Assembly (NCBI GenBank): GCA_035906235.1
Contig: JAMIFN010000011.1
Location: forward strand, 1 to 10,745
Length of the DNA: 10,745 nucleotides
Direction: 5' to 3'
From: JAMIFN01 sp035906235
Lineage (GTDB): Bacteria; Pseudomonadota; Gammaproteobacteria; Burkholderiales; Burkholderiaceae_C
The translations under genes and the position numbers were made by a program. Shown in pieces: positions 1 to 6,468 of the stretch (position 1 is its first letter; each line of letters opens with the position of its first letter). Below the pieces are notes generated by a model. The model did not search any database and was not told the origin of the DNA. It saw only the letters and a list, made by a program, of their open reading frames with translations.

Positions 1-1
1 G

Positions 2-979
2 CCCGTGTGGGACTATCTCGCCGTGCTGGTGGATGAAGAGCGCGTGCGCGACGGCAAGGCCGCCGCCAAAGCATGGGGCGATGTGCTGCAGCAAATGGGG
101 CAGCGCTACCGGGTCTCGCCCTATTTGGTGGCGGGCGTGTGGGGCGTGGAAAGCAATTTTGGGCAAAACCTGGGGGGGCGCCCGCTCATCACCTCGCTCT
201 CTACCCTGTCATGCTTTGGCCGCCGCCAAGCCTATTTCCAAGGCGAACTGGCCGCCACCTTGCGCATTGTGCAAAGCGGCGATGTGCCGGTGGACAAGCT
301 CAAAGGCTCGTGGGCGGGCGCTTTTGGGCAAACGCAATTCATGCCATCGACCTTTTTGCGTCTGGCGCAAGACGCCGATGGCGATGGGCATAAAGACATC
401 TTCTCTAGCGTGCCCGACGCCCTAGCGTCCACCGCCAATTTTCTGGCCAAAGCAGGTTTCCGCCCCGGCCAGCCCTGGGGTTATGAAGTGCGCCTGCCCG
501 CCAACTACCAAGGCATCAGCGGGCGCAAAAACAAACAAAGCATCAGCGCTTGGCGCGCCGCTGGCATCAGCCTGCCTCATGGCGCTGCCCTGCCCGATAG
601 CCTGCCACAGGCGGGCTTGCTGCTGCCCGCTGGCGCAGCGGGGCCAGCCTTTTTGGTGGGCAAAAACTTTGACACCCTCTACAGCTATAACGCCAGCGAA
701 AACTACGCCCTTGCCATTGCGCATTTGGCCGATTTGATCGAAGCCAAAAGCAGCCAGCCTGGCTTTGCCGCGCCCTGGCCCACCGATGACCCTAGCCTCT
801 CGCGCGCGCAAAACCGCCAGCTGCAAAGCCTGCTGCTGGCCAAGGGCTATGACATCGGCACAGCCGACGGCATGATAGGCGCCAAAACCCGCGAAGCCAT
901 CAAGATAGAGGCCGCCAAACTCGGCCTGCCCGCCACCGGCCGCGCGGGGCAAAAACTGCTGCGCGCCTTGCAGCGCTAA
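2..979 (+). CDS. Lytic murein transglycosylase, MltB family, with C-terminal peptidoglycan-binding domain (5' end missing)
   Basis: This gene enters from upstream. The reading frame is open from base 2 and the GTG at 5 is probably internal, because MltB-like proteins have a signal peptide and more sequence before this point. About 325 residues are visible. The family cleaves the glycan strand of peptidoglycan in the periplasm, forming 1,6-anhydro-muramic acid ends. Counting from the codon at 5, the catalytic glutamate is probably Glu49 in VWGVESNFG. The GAFGQTQFMPST stretch is the conserved substrate-groove motif of the SLT/MltB fold. The following DADGDGHKDIF looks like the EF-hand-type calcium loop known from Slt35. 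The last 60 or so residues (SRAQNRQLQSLLLAKGYDIG through KLLRAL) match a PG_binding_1 repeat. It ends 16 bp before the SMR gene, so the two could be co-transcribed. The family is well supported; the paralogue name is not. Confidence 0.9.
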   Translation, partial: PVWDYLAVLVDEERVRDGKAAAKAWGDVLQQMGQRYRVSPYLVAGVWGVESNFGQNLGGRPLITSLSTLSCFGRRQAYFQGELAATLRIVQSGDVPVDKLKGSWAGAFGQTQFMPSTFLRLAQDADGDGHKDIFSSVPDALASTANFLAKAGFRPGQPWGYEVRLPANYQGISGRKNKQSISAWRAAGISLPHGAALPDSLPQAGLLLPAGAAGPAFLVGKNFDTLYSYNASENYALAIAHLADLIEAKSSQPGFAAPWPTDDPSLSRAQNRQLQSLLLAKGYDIGTADGMIGAKTREAIKIEAAKLGLPATGRAGQKLLRALQR

Positions 980-995
980 ACACAAAAGCTGCGCG

Positions 996-1325
996 ATGCA
1001 CTGGCTCATTTTGTTTATCGCCATCGCCGCTGAAGTGATGGCTACCTCGGCGCTCAAAGCCTCAGCCGGCTTTAGCAAACCCCTGCCCAGCCTGATCACC
1101 GTGGTGGGCTACGCCATCGCCTTTTATTGCCTAGCGCTGACGCTCAAAACCATCCCCGTGGGCATGGCCTATGCCATTTGGTCGGGCGCGGGCATAGTGC
1201 TCATCAGCCTGGTGGCCTGGTTGGTGTTTGGGCAAAAACTGGATGCACCCGCCCTGATTGGCATGGGGCTCATCGTTGCCGGTGTGCTGGTGATTCAGAT
1301 CTTCTCGACTAGCCAAGCACACTAG
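996..1325 (+). CDS. Small multidrug resistance (SMR) exporter, EmrE/Qac type
   Basis: A 109-residue protein with four predicted transmembrane helices (about 4-21, 31-49, 57-77 and 85-104), the usual SMR length. SMR proteins work as antiparallel dimers in the inner membrane and exchange protons for cationic drugs such as quaternary ammonium compounds. Glu13 in AIAAEVMATS matches the essential Glu14 of EmrE. Tyr39, Tyr59 and Trp62 (AYAIWSGAGIVLIS) match EmrE Tyr40, Tyr60 and Trp63. The AYAIWSG motif and the close match to EmrE along the whole length favour the drug-exporter group over the SugE/Gdx guanidinium group. The ATG at 996 gives the right N-terminus, although no good ribosome binding site precedes it. 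The last codons and the TAG stop lie inside a 13-bp tandem repeat, so the C-terminal tail (STSQAH) may vary between strains. Confidence 0.93.
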   Translation: MHWLILFIAIAAEVMATSALKASAGFSKPLPSLITVVGYAIAFYCLALTLKTIPVGMAYAIWSGAGIVLISLVAWLVFGQKLDAPALIGMGLIVAGVLVIQIFSTSQAH

Positions 1326-1347
1326 CCAAGCACACTGGCCAAGCACA
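1309..1347 (+). repeat. 13-bp tandem repeat, three copies, across the SMR stop codon
   Basis: The unit CTAGCCAAGCACA occurs at 1309-1321 and 1322-1334, and again at 1335-1347 with one change (CTGGCCAAGCACA). The stop codon of the SMR gene (1323-1325) is in the second unit. Because 13 is not a multiple of three, adding or losing a unit shifts the frame only beyond a stop that is already present, so the protein would change little. It looks like a slippage product. Confidence 0.9.
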
Positions 1348-1372
1348 TTAAAATCCAGCCTATTTTTCGCAC

Positions 1373-1412
1373 TTCAGGCCGTCAAACCTGCCTGAGCAGC
1401 TCCTCTTTTTAT
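1373..1412 (+). repeat. Dispersed repeat, copy A (upstream of prmA)
   Basis: The core AAACCTGCCTGAGCAGCT at 1384-1401 is identical to 5959-5976 and 16/18 identical to the reverse complement of 7597-7614. Similarity to the inverted third copy extends outward: AGGCCG lies before the core and a CTC...TTTTT run follows it. This copy fills most of the gap between the SMR tandem repeat and prmA, so the prmA leader is largely repeat. No transposase or target duplication is visible; it resembles a small non-autonomous intergenic element. Confidence 0.7.
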
Positions 1413-1425
1413 ACTGAGCACATCT

Positions 1426-2331
1426 ATGTTTGAACTGTGTTTACTCGCCCCCGAAAGCGCCATTGAAGCCATCAGCGATGCGCTGGATGCGCTCGATGCT
1501 TTAAGCGTGAGCGTCGAAGACGCCGACGCGCAAACCCCGGCCGAGCAAGCCCTGTTTGGCGAGCCTGGCATGCCCCCGCCCAAAGAAGGCTGGCAGCGCA
1601 GCAGCGTCAAAGCCCTGTTCCCCACCGAGGCCGCCGCGCGCGAAGCCGCCAGCATTTTGGCGGCGCAAGATTTTTTTCTCGATTGCGAATTTGTCAGCCT
1701 GAACGAAGTGCCCGAACAAGACTGGGTGCGCCTGACGCAAAGCCAGTTTGAACCCGTCGAAATCACCCCCGAATTTTGGATCGTGCCCAGCTGGCACCAA
1801 GCGCCCGCACAGGCCAAAACCGTGATGACGCTCGACCCTGGGCTGGCCTTTGGCACCGGCACACACCCCACCACGCGCATGTGCTTGCAGTGGATTGCGC
1901 ACCACGCAAGCAGCGCCATAGCCGGCCAGCGCGTGCTCGATTACGGTTGCGGCTCAGGCATCTTGGCCATAGGCGCAGCCCTGCACGGCGCTAGCAGCAT
2001 AGATGCCGTCGATATTGACCCTGCGGCGGTGCAGGCCACCGGCGACAACGCGGCCAACAACCGCATCGCCCCAGGCTTGATTCAAGCGGGCCTGCCCGAT
2101 GTCGCCCAAGGCCAATACCACAGCGTGCTGGCCAATATTTTGGCGACCCCGCTCAAGGTGCTGGCACCCTTGCTGTGCCAGCATGTAGCAGCTGGCGGGC
2201 ATGTGGTGCTGGCGGGTATTTTGGAGCGCCAAGAGGACGAGCTGATTGCTGCCTACGCGCCCTATGTGCAGCTGAGGGTGGCCAATCGCATGGATGGCTG
2301 GATTTTGATGACGGCGCAAAAGGCGATTTGA
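1426..2331 (+). CDS. prmA: Ribosomal protein L11 methyltransferase
   Basis: A 301-residue protein, close to the roughly 293 residues of E. coli PrmA, which trimethylates several amino groups of ribosomal protein L11 in the cytoplasm using S-adenosylmethionine. The N-terminal 100 or so residues are the divergent L11-recognition domain. The signature DPGLAFGTGTHPTT is at 137-150. SAM-binding motif I is VLDYGCGSG at 170-178, the acidic residue that holds the ribose is in VDID at 195-198, and the LANIL segment (235-239) matches the conserved motif IV of the family. The ATG at 1426 fits the usual N-terminus (MFELCLLAP). PrmA is dispensable in E. coli. In many Burkholderiales it sits next to accBC; here it lies between an SMR exporter and rpsA. 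Confidence 0.96.
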   Translation: MFELCLLAPESAIEAISDALDALDALSVSVEDADAQTPAEQALFGEPGMPPPKEGWQRSSVKALFPTEAAAREAASILAAQDFFLDCEFVSLNEVPEQDWVRLTQSQFEPVEITPEFWIVPSWHQAPAQAKTVMTLDPGLAFGTGTHPTTRMCLQWIAHHASSAIAGQRVLDYGCGSGILAIGAALHGASSIDAVDIDPAAVQATGDNAANNRIAPGLIQAGLPDVAQGQYHSVLANILATPLKVLAPLLCQHVAAGGHVVLAGILERQEDELIAAYAPYVQLRVANRMDGWILMTAQKAI

Positions 2332-2641
2332 CCCAATGTTCACAAAGGGATTCTGCAGCGACCCCTTAAGCTGTGCAGGGCAGGTTCTTCATAGGGTTTA
2401 GGGTTTTTTCGCGGGGGCTGCGGTTTGAGCTTAAAATAATGGGTTCATCCCGTAATGCGCTTGCGCGCGTTGGGGTGGATTCCTTCGATAAAAAGAGCGA
2501 TTACCGTTTCTTTTTGTTTTTTTAACCCATTTCCTACGCGTGGTAGTGCGCCGCGGCGTAGAAAACGCAGCCTTCAGACAGGCATAAAACTTGGCATGGG
2601 GCTGGGTTTGGCTTTTCCCTGTTGGTCTGCTAGGAACTTTC
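2332..2641 (+). other. 310-bp prmA-rpsA intergenic region with the rpsA leader
   Basis: No gene is supported here. The candidate frames run out of phase with any known protein, and the in-frame extension of rpsA upstream to 2591 is not part of S1. The stretch contains a run of six T at 2404-2409 without a convincing stem before it, and an AT-rich box (TTAAAATAAT, 2431-2440) that could be a -10 region but has no good -35. It also has a GC-rich 10-bp palindrome (CGCCGCGGCG, 2549-2558) overlapped by a wider inverted pair, CTACGC (2534-2539) and GCGTAG (2556-2561). A structured leader would fit autogenous control of S1, as known in E. coli, but that is inference. Confidence 0.5.
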
Positions 2642-4324
2642 ATGTCTGAATCTTTTGCCGCCCTTTTTGAAGAATCCCTCAAACGCGCCGAAATGCGTAC
2701 TGGCGAGGTCATCACCGCTGAAGTGATTCGTGTTGATCACGGCCATGTCATCGTTAACGCTGGTTTGAAGTCTGAGGCCTACATCCCCCTGGAAGAGTTT
2801 AAAAACGACCAGGGCGAAGTAGAAGTCAAAGAGGGCGATTTCGTCTCTGTAGCCATCAGCAATATCGAAAATGGCTATGGCGACACCATCCTGAGCCGCG
2901 ATACAGCCAAACGCTTGGCCTCTTGGTTGTCTTTGGAAAAAGCCCTGGAGTCTGGCGAATTCGTCACGGGCACCACTTCTGGCAAAGTCAAAGGTGGCCT
3001 GACTGTTTTGGTCAATGGCATCCGCGCTTTCTTGCCTGGTTCGCTGATCGAGAGCCGCCCGCTGAAAGACCTGTCTCCCTACGAAAACAAAACGATGGAG
3101 TTCAAGGTCATCAAGCTGGATCGCAAGCGCAACAATGTGGTGTTGTCACACCGCGCTGTGCTCGAAGCTTCTACCAGCGAAGACCGCGCCAAGTTGATGG
3201 AAACCCTGAAAGAAGGCGCCATCGTTCAAGGTGTTGTGAAAAACATCACCGAATACGGCGCGTTCGTGGATCTGGGTGGTATCGACGGCCTGCTGCATAT
3301 CACCGACATGGCTTGGCGCCGTGTGCGTCACCCCTCTGAGGTGGTGCAGCCTGGTCAAGAAATCTCTGCCAAGATCCTCAAGTTCGATACCGAGAAAAAC
3401 CGCGTATCTCTGGGCTTGAAACAACTGGGCGACGATCCTTGGATGGGCGTAGCCCGCCGCTACCCTGTGGGTACGCGCCTGTTCGGCAAAGTTACCAATA
3501 TCGCCGATTACGGCGCGTTCGTTGAAGTTGAACCCGGCATCGAAGGCCTGGTGCATGTCTCTGAAATGGACTGGACCAACAAAAATGTTGCGCCTTCTAA
3601 ACTGGTGAACTTGGGTCAAGAGGCCGAAGTCATGGTCTTGGAAATCGACGAAGACAAACGCCGCATCAGCCTGGGCATGAAGCAATGCAAGGCCAATCCT
3701 TGGCAAGAATTTGCAGCCAATACCAAAAAAGGCGATCGCGTTGCCGGCCCCGTCAAATCGATCACCGACTTTGGTCTGTTCATCGGCTTGGCCTCAGGCA
3801 TTGATGGCTTGGTGCATTTGTCTGACCTGTCTTGGAACGAGGCGGGTGAAGCGGCCGTGCGCAACTACAAAAAAGGCCAAGATGTGGAAGCCATCGTATT
3901 GGCTATCGACATCGACCGCGAGCGCATCAGCTTAGGGATCAAACAGCTCGACTCAGACGCTTTCACCACCTACTCGACCATCAATGACAAAGGTTCTATC
4001 GTGACTGGTAAAGTCAAATCGGTAGATGCCAAAGGCGCTGAAATCGATCTGGGCGAAGAAATCGTGGGTTATCTGCGCGCTTCTGACATCAGCCACGACC
4101 GCGTAGAAGACGCATCGCAAGTGCTGAAAGTAGGCGACGAAGTGAATGCGGTAGTGATCAATGTGGACCGCAAAACACGCCAAATCCAGTTGTCTGTGAA
4201 AGCCAAAGACGCTGCTGACCAGCAAGAAGCCATGGCCGCCATCAAAGGCAGCTCGGCTAAAGAAAATGCTGGTACAACTAGCCTGGGCGCCCTGTTGCGT
4301 GCCAAGCTCGACGGCGGGAACTAA
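2642..4324 (+). CDS. rpsA: 30S ribosomal protein S1
   Basis: A 560-residue protein, against about 557 in E. coli. S1 binds the 30S subunit and mRNA leaders and helps start translation on structured or weak-SD messages. The N-terminus (MSESFAALFEESL) is the S2/30S-binding part. Six S1 OB-fold repeats follow at roughly 19-86, 104-170, 190-258, 275-345, 362-432 and 449-518. Repeats 3-5 carry the most regular signature (TEYGAFVDLGGIDGLLH, ADYGAFVEVEPGIEGLVH, TDFGLFIGLASGIDGLVH). The start at 2642 is chosen because it gives the conserved N-terminus and has AGGA at 2632-2635 with a 6-nt gap; the earlier in-frame ATG at 2591 would add 17 unrelated residues. The gene precedes ihfB, as in many proteobacteria, but the usual upstream cmk is absent. 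Confidence 0.98.
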   Translation: MSESFAALFEESLKRAEMRTGEVITAEVIRVDHGHVIVNAGLKSEAYIPLEEFKNDQGEVEVKEGDFVSVAISNIENGYGDTILSRDTAKRLASWLSLEKALESGEFVTGTTSGKVKGGLTVLVNGIRAFLPGSLIESRPLKDLSPYENKTMEFKVIKLDRKRNNVVLSHRAVLEASTSEDRAKLMETLKEGAIVQGVVKNITEYGAFVDLGGIDGLLHITDMAWRRVRHPSEVVQPGQEISAKILKFDTEKNRVSLGLKQLGDDPWMGVARRYPVGTRLFGKVTNIADYGAFVEVEPGIEGLVHVSEMDWTNKNVAPSKLVNLGQEAEVMVLEIDEDKRRISLGMKQCKANPWQEFAANTKKGDRVAGPVKSITDFGLFIGLASGIDGLVHLSDLSWNEAGEAAVRNYKKGQDVEAIVLAIDIDRERISLGIKQLDSDAFTTYSTINDKGSIVTGKVKSVDAKGAEIDLGEEIVGYLRASDISHDRVEDASQVLKVGDEVNAVVINVDRKTRQIQLSVKAKDAADQQEAMAAIKGSSAKENAGTTSLGALLRAKLDGGN

Positions 4325-4394
4325 GTCCCTCACAGTCGATCCTTGGGCTTTGCCGCTGATTTTTGGCGGTAAAGTCCTTCACTGATCGCCAAGC

Positions 4395-4433
4395 CAGCGC
4401 CTGTTGCATACTCTGCACAGGCGCTGTTTTTTT
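4395..4433 (+). terminator. Intrinsic terminator after rpsA
   Basis: CAGCGCCTGT (4395-4404) pairs perfectly with ACAGGCGCTG (4417-4426), a 10-bp GC-rich stem. An alternative pairing adds a short TGCA/TGCA extension into the loop. Seven T follow at 4427-4433. It lies 70 bp after the rpsA stop and 48 bp before the ihfB start, so it should end most rpsA transcripts. ihfB would then depend on read-through or a promoter of its own. Confidence 0.92.
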
Positions 4434-4480
4434 GTGCTTGTTTGCGTTTATGCTTCTTCTTTTCATTTTTGGTATTCGCC

Positions 4481-4792
4481 ATGACGCGCTCGGATTTAGT
4501 TGATGAATTGGTTTTGAAATTCCCCCAGCTCTCACCACGCGATGCCGAGCTGACAGTGAAAATTTTGCTTGACGCCATGAGCGAGGCTCTGGTTCGAGGT
4601 GATCGCATTGAAATTCGTGGCTTTGGCAGCTTCGCGGTGCGCCGCCGTTCGCCCCGGGTTGGGCGCAACCCGCGCACAGGCCAGGCGGTTCCTATTCCTG
4701 AAAAATTAGCCGCGCATTTCAAGCCCGGTAAAGCTTTGCGCGCAGCTGTGGATGCGCACGGCAAGCTCAGCGCGGTCTTGCAAAACATTTAA
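4481..4792 (+). CDS. ihfB: Integration host factor, beta subunit
   Basis: A 103-residue HU/IHF-family DNA-bending protein. With the alpha subunit it forms the IHF heterodimer, which bends DNA sharply at specific sites and assists transcription, replication and recombination. The family signature runs through RIEIRGFGSFAVRRRSP, and the arm carries RNPRTG with Pro64, the residue that intercalates between base pairs. HFKPGKALR follows near the C-terminus. Beta is favoured over alpha because of the start MTRSDLVDEL, the IEIRGFGSF motif and the position after rpsA. The start at 4481 matches known IHF-beta starts; the frame extends to an ATG at 4442, but those 13 residues would be a hydrophobic run foreign to the family. 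The C-terminal tail is about 9 residues longer than in E. coli (94 aa). Confidence 0.96.
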   Translation: MTRSDLVDELVLKFPQLSPRDAELTVKILLDAMSEALVRGDRIEIRGFGSFAVRRRSPRVGRNPRTGQAVPIPEKLAAHFKPGKALRAAVDAHGKLSAVLQNI

Positions 4793-4839
4793 AGAGACGG
4801 TTAGTAACTGCCTTGCGTTTGTCGCTAAAGTAGAGCGTT

Positions 4840-5166
4840 ATGATGAAATTTCTCACTCGGGCATGGTGGTGGCTGCTGGGCTGCATGGCCTTTTTTAGCG
4901 TTTTTGCTTTTGCCTTGAATAACCGCACGGTGATTACTGTGCATTGGTTTTTTGGCTATGAAAGCCGTATTCAGTTGGTGCTCTTGGTGTTGCTGGTGTT
5001 GATGTCAGGGGTCTTTTTGGGGGCGATTGCTGTCTTGCCGCTATGGTGGCGTCAGTACCAGCAAAAACAGCATCCACCCAATCTGACGCCAACGCCAACG
5101 CCAACGCCATTGAGCGCGGTTGTCTCAGAGGTGGCTGCAAGCAATGAGGTGATCGATGCAGTTTGA
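4840..5166 (+). CDS. lapA: Lipopolysaccharide assembly protein LapA-like (DUF1049)
   Basis: A 108-residue inner membrane protein with two hydrophobic segments (about 9-29 and 46-68). The intervening NNRTVITVHWFFGYESRIQLVLLV is typical of the LapA/YciS family, which is usually about 100 residues. In E. coli it works with LapB in lipopolysaccharide assembly and control of LpxC. The C-terminal tail is low in complexity, with a Thr-Pro repeat at residues 83-90 coded by a hexanucleotide tandem repeat. The start is ATGATG, so translation could begin at 4840 or 4843. It begins 47 bp after ihfB and overlaps lapB by 11 bp, which suggests translational coupling. Confidence 0.9.
   Translation: MMKFLTRAWWWLLGCMAFFSVFAFALNNRTVITVHWFFGYESRIQLVLLVLLVLMSGVFLGAIAVLPLWWRQYQQKQHPPNLTPTPTPTPLSAVVSEVAASNEVIDAV
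5086..5109 (+). repeat. Hexanucleotide tandem repeat (ACGCCA)x4 in lapA
   Basis: Four exact copies of ACGCCA, in frame, encode Thr-Pro four times in the cytoplasmic tail of LapA. Changes in copy number would keep the frame and only lengthen or shorten the linker. Confidence 0.9.
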
Positions 5167-6319
5167 TGTCACTTGGCTGCTGTTGTTCATCCCCTTGTCG
5201 TTTTTGTTCGGCTGGCTCGCTTCGCGTTTTGATTTTCAGCAATTGCGTTTGCAAAATCGACGCTCGCCGCGTGCGTATTTTCAGGGTTTGAATCACCTCT
5301 TGCAGGGCGAAAATGATGCTGCCGTGGCTGATTTTGAGCAAGCGGTGCGCAACGATCCCGACACGCCAGAGTTGCAATTTGCCTTAGGGTATTTGTTCCG
5401 CGAACGCGGGCAGTACAGCCCTGCGGTGCGTCTGCATGAGCACCTGTTGATGCGCGCGGATTTAAGCCCGGCCGAGCGTGAGCGTGCGCAAAAAGCCCTG
5501 GCCATGGATTACACCCGGGCAGGAATTTTGGACAGGGCGGAAGCAGCGCTGCAGCGTCTAGAGGGTACGGTGCACCAAGCTTATGCGCGGCAGATTCGCC
5601 TTGCCATTTACGAGCGACTGCGGGATTGGTCCCAGGCTACCGCCGTGGCGCAGCAGTTGCAGGTGGACAACCCTGCGCTTTACACCCGCCGTTTGGCTCA
5701 TTATTGGTGCGAACAGGCACAGAGCGCGGCACCGCCAGAAGCTGCGATCGCCTTGCTGCAGCAAGGGCGGCACTGTGACCCACAGGCGCCTCGCCCTTTG
5801 GTGGAATTGGCGCGTGCGTATTTGCAGGCTGGCATGGGGGCAGAAGCAGTGGCCGTGTGGACGGCGTTGGAGCAGTTAGATGGGCAATGGCTGGCTTTGT
5901 TGGCGGGAGATTTCGCAGATGCTTGGAATTCTGATCGAAAAGTCTTGCAAGGCTATATAAACCTGCCTGAGCAGCTATCAAAATTGTATCAAAATCTTCC
6001 CAATATGGACCTTTTGGCGGCGCTCGTTGCTGTTCGGCAGCAGGCCGAAGGTGGCAGCAATGCGGCCGCGCAGAGCTACTTAGGACATTTGCGGCATAAG
6101 CCATCTCTGGTAGCGACGGCACGCTGGCTAGAGTCCCAGGCCGATGCTATGCACACCCTACTGCCGCAGGATGTGGTGCTGGCCTTGCAAAAAACGGCAC
6201 AGCCTTTGCTGCGCTATCGCTGCAATACCTGCGGTTTTGAGGGTCAGCGCCATTATTGGCATTGCCCAGGCTGTCAGGCATGGGATGCTTATGCGCCTTT
6301 GCGGATAGAGGATTTGTAG
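5156..6319 (+). CDS. lapB: Lipopolysaccharide assembly protein LapB (YciM), TPR protein with rubredoxin-like zinc/iron knuckle
   Basis: A 387-residue protein, against 389 in E. coli. LapB is an inner-membrane-anchored cytoplasmic protein that presents LpxC to the FtsH protease and so limits lipid A synthesis. An N-terminal membrane anchor lies at about 6-22. TPR repeats follow, with AYFQGLNHLLQGENDAAVAD and LQFALGYLFRERGQYSPAVR as the clearest ones. The C-terminal metal-binding domain has CNTC and CPGC pairs (Cys356, Cys359, Cys370, Cys373) and the family ending HYWHCPGCQAWD. The start at 5156 lies inside the end of lapA. One stretch (about 5925-6005) is AT-richer than the rest and contains copy B of the dispersed repeat, read in frame as INLPEQLSKL. 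The reading frame stays intact. Confidence 0.95.
   Translation: MQFDVTWLLLFIPLSFLFGWLASRFDFQQLRLQNRRSPRAYFQGLNHLLQGENDAAVADFEQAVRNDPDTPELQFALGYLFRERGQYSPAVRLHEHLLMRADLSPAERERAQKALAMDYTRAGILDRAEAALQRLEGTVHQAYARQIRLAIYERLRDWSQATAVAQQLQVDNPALYTRRLAHYWCEQAQSAAPPEAAIALLQQGRHCDPQAPRPLVELARAYLQAGMGAEAVAVWTALEQLDGQWLALLAGDFADAWNSDRKVLQGYINLPEQLSKLYQNLPNMDLLAALVAVRQQAEGGSNAAAQSYLGHLRHKPSLVATARWLESQADAMHTLLPQDVVLALQKTAQPLLRYRCNTCGFEGQRHYWHCPGCQAWDAYAPLRIEDL
5959..5990 (+). repeat. Dispersed repeat, copy B (inside lapB)
   Basis: The 18-bp core AAACCTGCCTGAGCAGCT (5959-5976) is identical to the copy upstream of prmA at 1384-1401. It is followed by ATCAAAATTG, which makes AGCTATCAAAA (5973-5983), a string also present in copy C at 7583-7593. 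It is translated within LapB. Local base composition is clearly AT-richer than the surrounding gene. Confidence 0.7.
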
Positions 6320-6333
6320 AGGGGCGCCTTTTT

Positions 6334-6378
6334 GAGGTACTAGGACCTCACCAGCAGCAGGGTAGGCTTTGTGCTGCT
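6334..6378 (+). other. Two small hairpins after lapB, possible weak terminator
   Basis: GAGGT (6334-6338) can pair with ACCTC (6345-6349), and AGCAGCA (6353-6359) with TGCTGCT (6372-6378) around a 12-nt loop. Neither is followed by a T tract. They may weakly end lapB transcription before the operon downstream. Support is modest. Confidence 0.3.
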
Positions 6379-6389
6379 CAATGCTTTGA

Positions 6390-6429
6390 TTGAAAAAAGG
6401 GTTGAAATCCTTAAAATCTCTGATATATT
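6390..6429 (+). promoter_or_regulatory. Sigma70-type promoter(s) of the bigR-like operon
   Basis: TTGAAA (6402-6407) and TATATT (6424-6429) each match the consensus at 5 of 6 positions and are separated by 16 bp. A second, overlapping candidate pairs TTGAAA (6390-6395) with TAAAAT (6412-6417), also 16 bp apart. The main candidate places the transcription start near 6436, about 30 bp before the regulator gene and inside the operator palindromes. Confidence 0.7.
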
Positions 6430-6460
6430 AGACGCATCTAAATTAGATAAAAATAATATC
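6422..6460 (+). promoter_or_regulatory. AT-rich dyad operator, probable autoregulatory site of the ArsR/BigR-like repressor
   Basis: Two palindromes share a half-site. TTAGA (6428-6432) and TCTAA (6437-6441) flank CGCA. ATCTAA (6436-6441) and TTAGAT (6443-6448) flank a single A. Partial outer symmetry is given by GATAT (6422-6426) and ATATC (6456-6460). The block overlaps the -10 hexamer and the probable start site, where a repressor would block RNA polymerase. ArsR-family proteins, including BigR, typically bind AT-rich inverted repeats at this position. Binding by the adjacent regulator is inferred. Confidence 0.65.
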
Positions 6461-6468
6461 TTGGATTG

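Noticed and set aside
422..1099. 225-codon minus-strand frame opposite the lytic transglycosylase
   Set aside because: It is antisense to a clearly recognised gene, has low-complexity composition and no family motifs. It is a by-product of GC-rich codon use.
1410..1415. TATACT as a -10 box for prmA
   Set aside because: It is a good hexamer, but no -35 lies at 16-18 bp, and transcription would start within about five bases of the ATG.
2369..2390. Possible fourth copy of the dispersed repeat after prmA (AGCTGTGCAGGGCAGGTTC)
   Set aside because: It resembles copy C but only with mismatches and a one-base gap, and the flanks do not continue the match. It could be a decayed copy, but chance cannot be excluded.
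3146..3706. 186-codon minus-strand frame opposite rpsA
   Set aside because: Its sequence mirrors the repeated S1 domains on the other strand and matches no known family.
5086..5109. Phase-variable contingency repeat in lapA
   Set aside because: The unit is six bases and in frame, so copy changes would not switch the gene on or off.
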